From contig JABDIV010000052.1 of the NCBI GenBank assembly GCA_013003555.1, positions 62,001-126,000 on the forward strand: DNA of 64,000 nucleotides. The letters are read 5' to 3'. A program made the translations under genes and the position numbers. This document shows, one piece after another, positions 8,651 through 17,157 of the stretch. The number at the start of each line of letters is the position of its first letter. Position 1 is the stretch's first letter. The notes below the pieces were generated by a model. That model was not told where the DNA came from. It saw only the letters and a program-made list of their open reading frames with translations, and did not search any database. The stretch comes from Flavobacteriaceae bacterium (lineage in GTDB: Bacteria > Bacteroidota > Bacteroidia > Flavobacteriales > Flavobacteriaceae).

Positions 8651-11600
8651 TAATCGGAATTTTAAGTTCTACCCTGGTGCCGGCAGGTTCGCCCGACCCT
8701 GAAAACAGGTCAATAATTTTAATCGCATCTTGATTATGCGTTGTACTCATTAGCTTAATACGTTTCTCTACAATTCCTATTCCTCTTGACTTATGATGAC
8801 GCTTTGCGGCAATATGTGAGGCCTTATCACGACCAATCCCATCGTCTTGGATAATACATCGTATAAAATTTTCGTGGTTTTCAAATTCAACTTTTAGATG
8901 ACCTTTACCTCTTTTAGGTGCCAATCCATGATGAATGGCATTTTCAATAAAGGGCTGAAACAATAAGCCCTGCATCTCTATTCGTTCATCATATAAAGAT
9001 TCGGGAACAATTAACTCATATGTAAATTGATTACCTAATCTCAAAAATTCAAGTTCAAGATAGTTTTTTAATATTTCAAGTTCATGGCTCAAGGTGGCTT
9101 TGGCTGATTGAGAATTATCAAGAATCCCTCTTAATAATTTACTGAATTTATTCAGGAAAAGGATGGATTTTTGTTCTTCACCCTCTGTGATAAGATGTTG
9201 AATGGAATTAAGGGCATTAAAAACAAAATGAGGATTCATTTGAGCTCTTAAAGCTTGCCTTTCCAGTGTGAGTAATTGTTCACTGACTTGAGCTTCTTTC
9301 TTAAGCTTAATCAATCGTCTTCTATACTGAGAATAAATTAAATAAACACCCAACAACAAAACCAAACTCAGAAACCATTTGTTCTTGTAAAAAGGGATGG
9401 CAATATTAAGTTTCAATGTTTTGGGATCGCTCCAAAGCAAATTGCTATTGGAAGCCTCGAGGATAAAATCATATTTTCCACCATCCAGATTTGAATACGT
9501 CACATTGCTTTGATTGGTATTTGCAAGATTCCATTGTTCATCAATCCCGTTGAGCCTGTACCTAAATTTTATCGATTCCGGTTTCGTGAAAGCCAATGCT
9601 GAGAATTCTATAGTCAAGTTGTTTTCATTTGACTTTAAATCGATGTTTTTTAAAACATAAAAACTCGAATCAGCCTTTAATTCCAAACCATTGGCCGAAA
9701 TCTTATTAATGTAAGGAATCGGAATTTCATTATTCTTCTGTATAGATTGAGGGTCGATAATTGAGAATTGTCCCCTTGAGCCTACAATGATCTTGTCTCC
9801 AAGTGGATTGACATATTCATATCCATAGCGTCCAGGATCATGAAGACCATCATTAATTCCAAATTCCACTTCCTCGGTATCACCAGCACCCAGATTAAAC
9901 AAGCCATCTCGCAGCAACCAGAGGTTTTGAACCTGATCAACGGCCATAACACCATAGTCCTTATCTGAAATCTTTTTAACATTCACATCAGGCAGCTGTT
10001 TGGCATCTAACTTATACACACCGGACGGCAAGGCAACATAAACAAAGCCTTTGCTTTCCGTGATATCATTGATATTGAGGATAGGTTCACCATTGTTTAA
10101 ATGCGGGCTTAAATTGACGATTTGACCATCAGTCATTTTAACCAAGAGGTGATTTTTCCAGCCCATCCATATATTTCCATTCTCGTCTAAATGAAGCTCA
10201 TCACCACTATAACCTGATATTTCCGGAAATAGCTCATATAATTCAGTCATAAAAGGATTAACCTCGCCTGAATCAATATCAATCTCAAATAATCCATTGG
10301 ACCGGATCAAAGCAATGAATCTTGACTCTCCTAATTTGATCATCTTAAGAAATGATCCTTTCAAATCTTCATAATCTAAATTGACTTTAGTTAAGGTTTC
10401 TGCTCCATTCTTATAGCGATATAGTGCCGATTCCTCAAGTACAAAAGCACCATTTTGGTCAATAATTAAATCAATTGCCTTAAATTGTTGATAGGATGTT
10501 GGAATATCTGGTGGAACAAATTTCCATGCCTTGGTCAATCGCTCATATATGTAGAGTCCTTGACCGTAAAAAGTACAAAACAGTATTGTATTACCGTCTT
10601 CAGAAAACAATGATTTTCTTGGTATGTACCATCCTTGATTATCGACAAAAGGATTTTTTAAAACTTCAACATTGGTCCGAAGTGTATCGATCAGTCTGAT
10701 TCCTTGCTCCCGGCCAATCCAGAGCCTATTCCTTGAATCGACAAACTGCGGCGCGTTGCTAAAAGTTGGAATGCCGTCCTCAGCATTAAATCGGGACAAC
10801 TCGCGATCAGCCTTTAGATCATATAGCATAGCTCCCGCCGTCGAGCTGAAATATATCTTATCTTTTCCGAATGGCACTATCTTATGAACATGATCCCGAG
10901 CCTTCTCAATCTTGCCATCCTTAAAATTCTCCACAAAAAACTGAGAATACTTACCATCGTCAACATTATATTTCAGAACACCACCATACCACGTTCCAAG
11001 AAAGAGATGATTATCATTTTGGTATATTTCTGTAATGGTATTGGAAGGATCAATGAGTTCTTTGGGACTATTTGTAAACACATCTTGTTTATAGGTCCTT
11101 TCAATGAGATCATATTTGAACAAACCGGCCTTCCTGGATCCCATCCAAATTTTGGTCGAATCCCTCTCATCTAAATGAAGTGAAAGAAAAGTTGTATTGG
11201 TTCCTAACTTACTTTTTACCGGACTAAAAGAATAGGTAAAATCTTCAGTATTGAACGTGATAAAACCATTGTCATATCCCAGTAACATGGATTTGTCATT
11301 CTTAAAAATAGCAGATAAAACGTTCCCTACGACATTATTTACATTTCCGATCTTAATATGCTCAGTGACATTAGTGACCCAATTATACTTATAAATTCCC
11401 CTTCGGTGAATAAAGTAAAGACAACTATTCTTTTCATCTTTCAAGATTTCTACAAACAATCCAGAAAACATAGGAAACAGACTTAAGCCGTCAAACCGAA
11501 AAACCTGCTTATTCGTTGCGATAAAAATAAATCCCAAATCATCCTCTGCAACTTCAATAATCTTATGATTTTGCAATTCGTCAGTAGCTTCAAAACTAAC

Positions 11601-11690
11601 ATGATTGTCAAGGTTTACCTGGGCCCATGAATTAGGGCCAGATAATATAGTCAGAATGACCAACTCAATTATGATCAATAACCTAAGCAT
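8637..11690 (-). CDS. Periplasmic beta-propeller sensor histidine kinase, LytS/YehU type
   Basis: A 1017-aa kinase with a signal peptide (cleavage near SWA-QVN). The periplasmic sensor region (about 25-650) consists of reg_prop-like repeats such as GLFKYD, NRLWIGREQG and GNIWMGW, followed by a Y_Y_Y domain (about 670-760: FRYRLNGIDEQW, NLDGGKYDF). One membrane helix lies at about 768-788. The cytoplasmic part is a His_kinase domain with H821 in NPHFVFN and an ATPase with QPFIENAIHHGL, DDGIG and GIGIVEKR. This resembles the sensor part of Bacteroides hybrid two-component systems, but with a separate LytTR regulator. The ligand is unknown. It overlaps the regulator gene. Confidence 0.93.
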   Translation of the reverse strand: MLRLLIIIELVILTILSGPNSWAQVNLDNHVSFEATDELQNHKIIEVAEDDLGFIFIATNKQVFRFDGLSLFPMFSGLFVEILKDEKNSCLYFIHRRGIYKYNWVTNVTEHIKIGNVNNVVGNVLSAIFKNDKSMLLGYDNGFITFNTEDFTYSFSPVKSKLGTNTTFLSLHLDERDSTKIWMGSRKAGLFKYDLIERTYKQDVFTNSPKELIDPSNTITEIYQNDNHLFLGTWYGGVLKYNVDDGKYSQFFVENFKDGKIEKARDHVHKIVPFGKDKIYFSSTAGAMLYDLKADRELSRFNAEDGIPTFSNAPQFVDSRNRLWIGREQGIRLIDTLRTNVEVLKNPFVDNQGWYIPRKSLFSEDGNTILFCTFYGQGLYIYERLTKAWKFVPPDIPTSYQQFKAIDLIIDQNGAFVLEESALYRYKNGAETLTKVNLDYEDLKGSFLKMIKLGESRFIALIRSNGLFEIDIDSGEVNPFMTELYELFPEISGYSGDELHLDENGNIWMGWKNHLLVKMTDGQIVNLSPHLNNGEPILNINDITESKGFVYVALPSGVYKLDAKQLPDVNVKKISDKDYGVMAVDQVQNLWLLRDGLFNLGAGDTEEVEFGINDGLHDPGRYGYEYVNPLGDKIIVGSRGQFSIIDPQSIQKNNEIPIPYINKISANGLELKADSSFYVLKNIDLKSNENNLTIEFSALAFTKPESIKFRYRLNGIDEQWNLANTNQSNVTYSNLDGGKYDFILEASNSNLLWSDPKTLKLNIAIPFYKNKWFLSLVLLLGVYLIYSQYRRRLIKLKKEAQVSEQLLTLERQALRAQMNPHFVFNALNSIQHLITEGEEQKSILFLNKFSKLLRGILDNSQSAKATLSHELEILKNYLELEFLRLGNQFTYELIVPESLYDERIEMQGLLFQPFIENAIHHGLAPKRGKGHLKVEFENHENFIRCIIQDDGIGRDKASHIAAKRHHKSRGIGIVEKRIKLMSTTHNQDAIKIIDLFSGSGEPAGTRVELKIPINGTT

Positions 11691-11708
11691 TATGAAAGTT
11701 ACAAATTT

Positions 11709-12611
11709 TTATCCTTTGATAAATTCAAGAACCTGCTCAACCACTGTATCTGATCTTAGATTATGTCCCAACCCGAAGGTGGGAATATACTCAATCGATG
11801 AATGCGTATTTAAAAGGGTCAGGACTTCGGTTGATGGAACAATATAATCTTCCTTGTCATAGATTAACATTATATCAGCCTGCATGGTATGCAAGTGTTT
11901 GGATATACTGAAATAGGATAGTTCATTACCGGCATACTTTGGAATCCACCCTTCAATACATTCTATAATTTTTTGCTTGATGCCAATACAACGAGAAAAC
12001 TTATTCAGCATGGTTTTACAGGAATTAAAAGCACTGAGATATATCATTTTACATTTTTTTCTCTGAATGCTTTGATTCAGAGCTACAGTACTGCATATGC
12101 CTCCAATTGAATGGCTGACTACAGCATAAAGATCATGACTCTCATTAAAAAGCCGCATTAAAATACCGATGTAATCAGGGATTGAAAGAAAACGACCAGG
12201 GGATGTGCCATGAGCTGGAGCATCCACTATTATAGCTTTGTACCCTAAATTCACAAGCCGATTTACATACGACTTCCATCTTGCACCGAACGATCCCCAA
12301 CCATGAACCAGAATTACTTCTTTACCCATACCATAACTGTAAGTATTGAATTGTTTATTTCTAAATTTATAGGAACGCTTTATCCCTAAATTATAAAAAT
12401 CCTGATCTTTTTGTCTAATCTTTTTCCTATTAGAGAATGATAGCGCTGATAAAGTCAATTTATAGGACGTCTCGGGATGTAGGTCATGAAGTGTGTTAAC
12501 CAGGTTTCCAAAAAGCTTCACCTGTGGGGGAAAGAAATGTTGTAACATTTTCTCATCAGCAGTACCCTGATCATCTGTCCAAATTATATTATCTGATGGT
12601 AATGGTGTCAT
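11709..12611 (-). CDS. Alpha/beta hydrolase
   Basis: A 300-aa protein. About 80 residues at the N-terminus are helical and basic. The hydrolase core follows, with the oxyanion strand ILVHGWGSFGARW, the nucleophile elbow SHSIGG, the acid in LIYDKEDYIVP and the catalytic histidine in GLGHNLR. No signal peptide is seen, so it should be cytoplasmic. It follows the barrel gene by 10 bp in the same orientation and so appears to be the last gene of the MMPL-LolA-barrel operon. A thioesterase or lipid-modifying role tied to the exported substrate would fit; this is inference. Confidence 0.85.
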   Translation of the reverse strand: MTPLPSDNIIWTDDQGTADEKMLQHFFPPQVKLFGNLVNTLHDLHPETSYKLTLSALSFSNRKKIRQKDQDFYNLGIKRSYKFRNKQFNTYSYGMGKEVILVHGWGSFGARWKSYVNRLVNLGYKAIIVDAPAHGTSPGRFLSIPDYIGILMRLFNESHDLYAVVSHSIGGICSTVALNQSIQRKKCKMIYLSAFNSCKTMLNKFSRCIGIKQKIIECIEGWIPKYAGNELSYFSISKHLHTMQADIMLIYDKEDYIVPSTEVLTLLNTHSSIEYIPTFGLGHNLRSDTVVEQVLEFIKG

Positions 12612-12621
12612 GCTATTTAGA

Positions 12622-13896
12622 TTAAAAATAATGTTGAACGGCTAGTCCGACCCTTGTGTTGTCGCTATAATTCCCAAAAAATCCCATGGAATCGCCAAAA
12701 AGAAAGTCTGAGCGCAATCTTAATGTCAATGCCTGACCAATATTATATTGAATCTCAGGATTTAGGTAATAACCAGATGTTTTGAAATCACCAGCAAATC
12801 TTAAGAGAATAGCCAGATTATAATTAACAGTGAAATCGATCTTACCGACAATGGCGTTGTTAAAAATATGATCGAGATCATTATTGGCATATTCTACATT
12901 ATCGTTATTAAATGCATAGATATATTGTAAAAGCAGGTGCAATTCGCTCTCATTTTTAAGGTCAAACTGACGATCAAGTCCGGCGGTTAAGTTGTAAAAT
13001 TTATGTGGAATAATATCATCATTATTGCTTATTCTTGTTCGCGTATAATTCAATTCCGACCAAAGATTCCATTGGCCCAGGAAAAAGGAATTCTGATAAC
13101 TAATCTGTTCCAGTCTATGATAAACTAGTCCAATCTGATAATTCAATTCAGAGGAGTTCCCGGAGGTGACATCCAGAGTTCTGACCGGAATGTCATTGAG
13201 GCCATTATAATAGATTAAGGAGTTTTGAACATTGCCAATAGGCAGATTAATGGATGCACCGAACTGCCACTCATTTTTAAAAATCTGATCATTGGTCCCT
13301 GAAAAATTAGCAGAAACCGGCATACCATTAAGCGGTAGTGTTTCGGGCGGTCTGATCCAGCGGTTATTGTTGAAATACAATTCCGAGGATCTGAAAAATG
13401 GTAAAAGGGTAAAATTGAAAACAATTTGATCTTGGTAGAGAAAACCATTAAAGGCCCATCGACCGATCTCTTCATCATCTGAATTGAGAAAATCATAGTA
13501 GTACATGGTATTTGGCATATCGATAGGACTCCAACCACTTAATTCACTCCAATCAATGAGCTGCCGACCTAAACGCAAATCCAGGCTCTTTGACTGGTAT
13601 TTAATGAATGCATCCCTAATGTTGATGAAACGCCGAGATTTTGCCGAAGTATTTAAATTAATAACGGTATTGGTGATCAGGCTTAATCCTTCTGTGAATT
13701 CCCAGTTGAAATCAAGTATGGTCTTCCATTCATTCTGGAAATCATACAATTCACCTACTGAATTAAGATAATAATAGGACTGTGGAAGGTTATAACCCTC
13801 CAAGCTTAATTCCCTACTATTAGACAGTTGTGAAAAGGCAGGGCATGATAATGTGAGTATCAAAATAAGCTGTATGATTTTAGTCGTATTGATCAC
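12622..13896 (-). CDS. DUF1302-like outer-membrane beta-barrel protein
   Basis: A 424-aa protein read from GTG at 13896, 4 bp after the preceding gene, with a signal peptide ending CPAFS-QLS. The segment DLRLGRQLIDWSELSGWSPIDMPN (about residues 105-128) is the DUF1302 hallmark. The rest alternates in beta-strand fashion and ends in an aromatic residue (VQHYF), typical of barrels inserted by the BAM machinery. DUF1302 barrels are found with MMPL exporters and a periplasmic carrier in other phyla, and here both partners are directly upstream. It probably forms the outer-membrane end of a lipid or hydrophobic-compound export route (inference). Confidence 0.78.
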   Translation of the reverse strand: MINTTKIIQLILILTLSCPAFSQLSNSRELSLEGYNLPQSYYYLNSVGELYDFQNEWKTILDFNWEFTEGLSLITNTVINLNTSAKSRRFINIRDAFIKYQSKSLDLRLGRQLIDWSELSGWSPIDMPNTMYYYDFLNSDDEEIGRWAFNGFLYQDQIVFNFTLLPFFRSSELYFNNNRWIRPPETLPLNGMPVSANFSGTNDQIFKNEWQFGASINLPIGNVQNSLIYYNGLNDIPVRTLDVTSGNSSELNYQIGLVYHRLEQISYQNSFFLGQWNLWSELNYTRTRISNNDDIIPHKFYNLTAGLDRQFDLKNESELHLLLQYIYAFNNDNVEYANNDLDHIFNNAIVGKIDFTVNYNLAILLRFAGDFKTSGYYLNPEIQYNIGQALTLRLRSDFLFGDSMGFFGNYSDNTRVGLAVQHYF

Positions 13897-13900
13897 TTTG

Positions 13901-14707
13901 TTATTTTGATTGGAGATAATTCAACGTGAATATGCGATCATCAATCGGTTTATCTATTTCAATGTCCTTATAAAATATTTCTGTCCAGTTGCCTGTTTGA
14001 ACATTTTTAATTTCAACCGAGAAAGCCCTGAACTGAGAACCATTATTCAATTGACGGATGTCCATTGCCTTGAATATTTTGAGCAGTTTTCCTGATTTGT
14101 CATAAAATTCAGTCTTTAGGACTGTAAAATTTTGTTTATCGATGAAGATCACACGCGCAGAGTAACCTGAATGTCTCAATTCTTCCTCATCCATAGCCTT
14201 TGCTTGAATTTTGTAGCAATCCCTTTGGTCTATAATCTCTCTGCCTAAAATTTCATAGTTATACTTGTCAAGCGGTTCTGAGAGATAGTTGTTCAAATCT
14301 TCATAGGTCAATTCGGTGCCCATAAATCGTCCGGTCTTTTTACTCGGTGAAATGCGCTTCGTCATTCTTAAAGCGGGAAGGTAAAGCCATTGCTGATCGG
14401 CCTTTTTTTCGTTTTGAATGGTCAAAGTTGATGTCCCGCGAACATCCCTGGGTGCTTCAAAGCGCAAAAGAAAGGCATAGCAATCTTTAGCGTCTGTATC
14501 CCGCATTATAAATTGCTGCAGGCTACGCTCTTGAATGCGACCCTTTTTACTATGGTTCCTATAATTGATCTGACTTGAAAGAAAGTCAATTTGTGTACGT
14601 TGCTGGTACGTTTTCATGACCTCAAGCCCGGTTTTGAGATCCTGTGCAATACCAAAGGAATTACTCAGGAAAACGGCAAGTATTAAAATAATTTTAGTTA
14701 ATCTCAT
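13901..14707 (-). CDS. LolA-like outer-membrane lipoprotein-sorting protein
   Basis: A 268-aa periplasmic protein with a signal peptide (cleavage near SFG-IAQ). The LolA-like fold shows in RDTDAKDCYAFLLRFEAPRDVRGTS, WLYLPALRMTKRISPSKKTGRFMGTELTYEDL and IFIDKQNFTVLKTEFYDKSGKLLK. The same family includes DUF1329-type partners of MMPL exporters. Its start overlaps the exporter stop by 4 bp (ATGA), which indicates translational coupling. It likely carries the exported lipid-like substrate across the periplasm to the barrel encoded next. Confidence 0.87.
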   Translation of the reverse strand: MRLTKIILILAVFLSNSFGIAQDLKTGLEVMKTYQQRTQIDFLSSQINYRNHSKKGRIQERSLQQFIMRDTDAKDCYAFLLRFEAPRDVRGTSTLTIQNEKKADQQWLYLPALRMTKRISPSKKTGRFMGTELTYEDLNNYLSEPLDKYNYEILGREIIDQRDCYKIQAKAMDEEELRHSGYSARVIFIDKQNFTVLKTEFYDKSGKLLKIFKAMDIRQLNNGSQFRAFSVEIKNVQTGNWTEIFYKDIEIDKPIDDRIFTLNYLQSK

Positions 14708-17001
14708 GATTTATAGTTTAAGGGTGATGAAATAAGAATATGGTTTGGTTGGACTGATTTCGATTTGATTAAAGCGAATAATGCGGGATACAGGACCATG
14801 GTATTCAGAAAAATAAGCAACATGGAAAAGGCCAGTAGCCAGCCAAAATGCTGAACAGGGAGAAAGCCGGAAACAGACAAAACTGAAAACCCTGCAATAT
14901 TACTGACAGCATCAAAAAATATAGCTTTGCCGGTATGCCTGGTTGTGCGATCAAGGGCTTCTGAATCTGTACTATTTTTGCGATTTGTGTTAAAAGCATT
15001 GAGATAATGGACGGAAAAATCAATACCCACGCCAACAATCATAGCGGTTAACAAGGATGTACTAATTCCCAAACGTATGCCTACTAATCCCATAACACCG
15101 AAAATCATAATCAGGGAGCTTATAATGGGAATTATAGTTAGCAACCCATGCTTAATTGAACGAAAAACTATGGTGCAGGTAATCAAAACGAAAAAGATGG
15201 CAAGAAGGATATTTTTAATTTTTCCTTTGACGATATAATCGCCAAGTGATATTCTGTTAACCACATCTCCACCTAAAAAGAGTTCTGCACTGCCATCTTT
15301 AAAGTTTTCAACGAACAGATCTTGGATTCGGGAGTAGATCTCTTTGTGGTCACTCGGATTTGAGGATTTTATATAAACCTGTAGCTTAGCTCTCTCAAAA
15401 TCATCGTCCACCAATGCATACAGATCGCCCGGATCAGATGACATTTCAAAAAGCATAAGGTATTGTGAGATCTGTTCAGATTCGACGATATCAGTGATCG
15501 TTTTACCGTCTTCTTCAAAGATCATCTGCATATGGGAAATGATATCGATATAGGAAAAAGTTCCTCCAACGAAAGGGAGACCTGCTATTTCTGATTGCAG
15601 ATTTCTAAGATTTGACGTGAATTCTGCATTTTTGATCGATCCAAATTCTTTTGAATCAATCATGACATCCATTAACCTAATACCCATTAAATGATCATTG
15701 AATGTATTGGCAGCGATCCTCCCTTTATGGTTGGATGGAAAAAACTTGGTATAGTCGTCACCCACCTGGATCGTGGAAGCCCAGTAAAGCATTACACCAA
15801 GTAGGACAACATAAATAGAAAAAACTATGCTTTTGTTGTGATAAACACGCTTACTCAAGCTCGTGAAAAGATTTAGCAATTTTTTAAAACTTATGCTGGA
15901 ATTCCTCTGTAAAGGCAAAATGACATTCAAGACCGGTAGCAAACTCAAACAAATCACGGTTGCGAAAACAAAACCAAATCCACCTATGATACCAAATTCA
16001 CGTAATGAGGTGATGTCAAAAACCAACAGACTTGCCGAACCTAGAGCAGAGGTTATTCCTGTGATTAAAATAGGTCTTCCAACTTCTTGTAATCCACTCA
16101 GGGCAGCCTCTTTTCCTGAAATTGAAACCTCAGCATGCTTATAATAAGCGTACATATAATGAATCCCATATGAACTGGCAACCGCCACCATAATTACCGG
16201 CAGTGCATTAGAAACAACAGTAAGTGGAAGACCAACCCAGCCCATAAAACCCATTGTCCAGACGATCGATAATATAACCATTACTGCAGGCAATAGCACA
16301 GCTCTTAATGTTCTGAAACTAATATAAAAGCCAATAAAAACGAGCAGTATGGCAATGGGAATAAATCTGGATGTATCACCACTAATACCTTGCTGAACCT
16401 CCTCTACCAGGACCGGAGCACCGGTAATATGTATGATCTCAGGTCCTTCAAATCGATTTTTTATAATTTGAGCGCCCTCATAGACTTCAGCACCATTAAA
16501 ATCATCCTCCAAATTTGCGATGATAAGCGTTAATCTTGCATCCGATGACACCAGTTTATCTTTTACCGTATTATTGTTTTCCACTGAAGATCGAAGTTGC
16601 TCGTACATAAAAGAATCCTCAGAAATATCATCCAGGAATCCCGTGGTGTCAATACCCCATTCTTCAGAACTGAGGTTTTGAACTGTTGATAAGCTTTTTA
16701 TCTCATCCTTTCTAACATGCGGAAGCTCGTGAACAGCCTTGGTCATTTCAACGATTTTCTCCAGCGTTTGTTTGTTGTAAATGTTATCTGTCTCTATCCC
16801 AAACATCACAGTCGACCGTTTATCAAAATGATCCTGAACCTGGTTAAAACCATCTATCACTGGATCATCCTGAGGTAATTCGCCATCAAAGTTGTTTTTG
16901 ACCTCTAATTTGGAAATCCCAATACTGAGTAGAATAGTAATAGCTGCTAAGATTAATAAGGTGGTCTTTGGCCTGGATGTCAATAGTAAAAAGATCCGCA
17001 T
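14704..17001 (-). CDS. MMPL/RND-family transporter
   Basis: A 765-aa inner-membrane protein made of two similar halves. Each half has one helix, a large periplasmic domain (about residues 40-215 and 425-600) and five more helices. Signature segments are VAVASSYGIHYMYAY in the first half and MIVGVGIDFSVHYLNAF in the second, the latter bearing the charged residue of the proton path. Its size and layout match the HpnN/MmpL-like lipid-exporting branch, not the HAE1 drug pumps (about 1000 aa). It leads the operon with the LolA-like, barrel and hydrolase genes. A perfect 16-bp palindrome lies 3 bp upstream of its start codon. Confidence 0.92.
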   Translation of the reverse strand: MRIFLLLTSRPKTTLLILAAITILLSIGISKLEVKNNFDGELPQDDPVIDGFNQVQDHFDKRSTVMFGIETDNIYNKQTLEKIVEMTKAVHELPHVRKDEIKSLSTVQNLSSEEWGIDTTGFLDDISEDSFMYEQLRSSVENNNTVKDKLVSSDARLTLIIANLEDDFNGAEVYEGAQIIKNRFEGPEIIHITGAPVLVEEVQQGISGDTSRFIPIAILLVFIGFYISFRTLRAVLLPAVMVILSIVWTMGFMGWVGLPLTVVSNALPVIMVAVASSYGIHYMYAYYKHAEVSISGKEAALSGLQEVGRPILITGITSALGSASLLVFDITSLREFGIIGGFGFVFATVICLSLLPVLNVILPLQRNSSISFKKLLNLFTSLSKRVYHNKSIVFSIYVVLLGVMLYWASTIQVGDDYTKFFPSNHKGRIAANTFNDHLMGIRLMDVMIDSKEFGSIKNAEFTSNLRNLQSEIAGLPFVGGTFSYIDIISHMQMIFEEDGKTITDIVESEQISQYLMLFEMSSDPGDLYALVDDDFERAKLQVYIKSSNPSDHKEIYSRIQDLFVENFKDGSAELFLGGDVVNRISLGDYIVKGKIKNILLAIFFVLITCTIVFRSIKHGLLTIIPIISSLIMIFGVMGLVGIRLGISTSLLTAMIVGVGIDFSVHYLNAFNTNRKNSTDSEALDRTTRHTGKAIFFDAVSNIAGFSVLSVSGFLPVQHFGWLLAFSMLLIFLNTMVLYPALFALIKSKSVQPNHILISSPLNYKS

Positions 17002-17003
17002 AG

Positions 17004-17019
17004 AATGGAAATTTCCATT
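17004..17019. promoter_or_regulatory. Perfect 16-bp palindrome just upstream of the MMPL start
   Basis: AATGGAAATTTCCATT reads the same on both strands and lies 3 bp before the exporter start codon. Its position fits a repressor operator or an mRNA hairpin that masks translation start. No dedicated repressor gene is adjacent. Confidence 0.4.
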
Positions 17020-17077
17020 GAAATTAGCTATCTCTCTTCTATAAGACTAGTGCTAAGCAGGAATCCCTGAGCTAGGG

Positions 17078-17119
17078 TTAATATTCGGTTTTGGCCAATT
17101 AATATTCGGTCAAGGCCAG
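17078..17119 (+). repeat. 21-bp tandem repeat next to the right copy of the 30-bp repeat
   Basis: Two adjoining 21-base units begin TTAATATTCGGT and continue with GGCCA after three differing bases. The second unit runs directly into the 30-bp repeat, sharing its first eight bases (17112-17119). They are absent from the left copy of the 30-bp repeat. Confidence 0.75.
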
Positions 17120-17141
17120 TCTCGTGGTTTACCGTGAATAA
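17112..17141 (+). repeat. 30-bp direct repeat, right copy
   Basis: Identical to 7855-7884. Read on the plus strand it is a detached KASLVVYRE-stop ending, with no gene in front of it. Only 16 bp separate it from the stop codon of the convergent TonB receptor gene at 17158, so the secreted-protein gene and the receptor may once have been adjacent neighbours. Confidence 0.9.
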
Positions 17142-17157
17142 TTGATTTTTAGACTCC

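Noticed and set aside
7855-17141. Insertion sequence or composite transposon
   Set aside because: There is no transposase and no terminal inverted repeat. The 30-bp repeats are direct and one is the coding end of a gene, which fits site-specific integration better.
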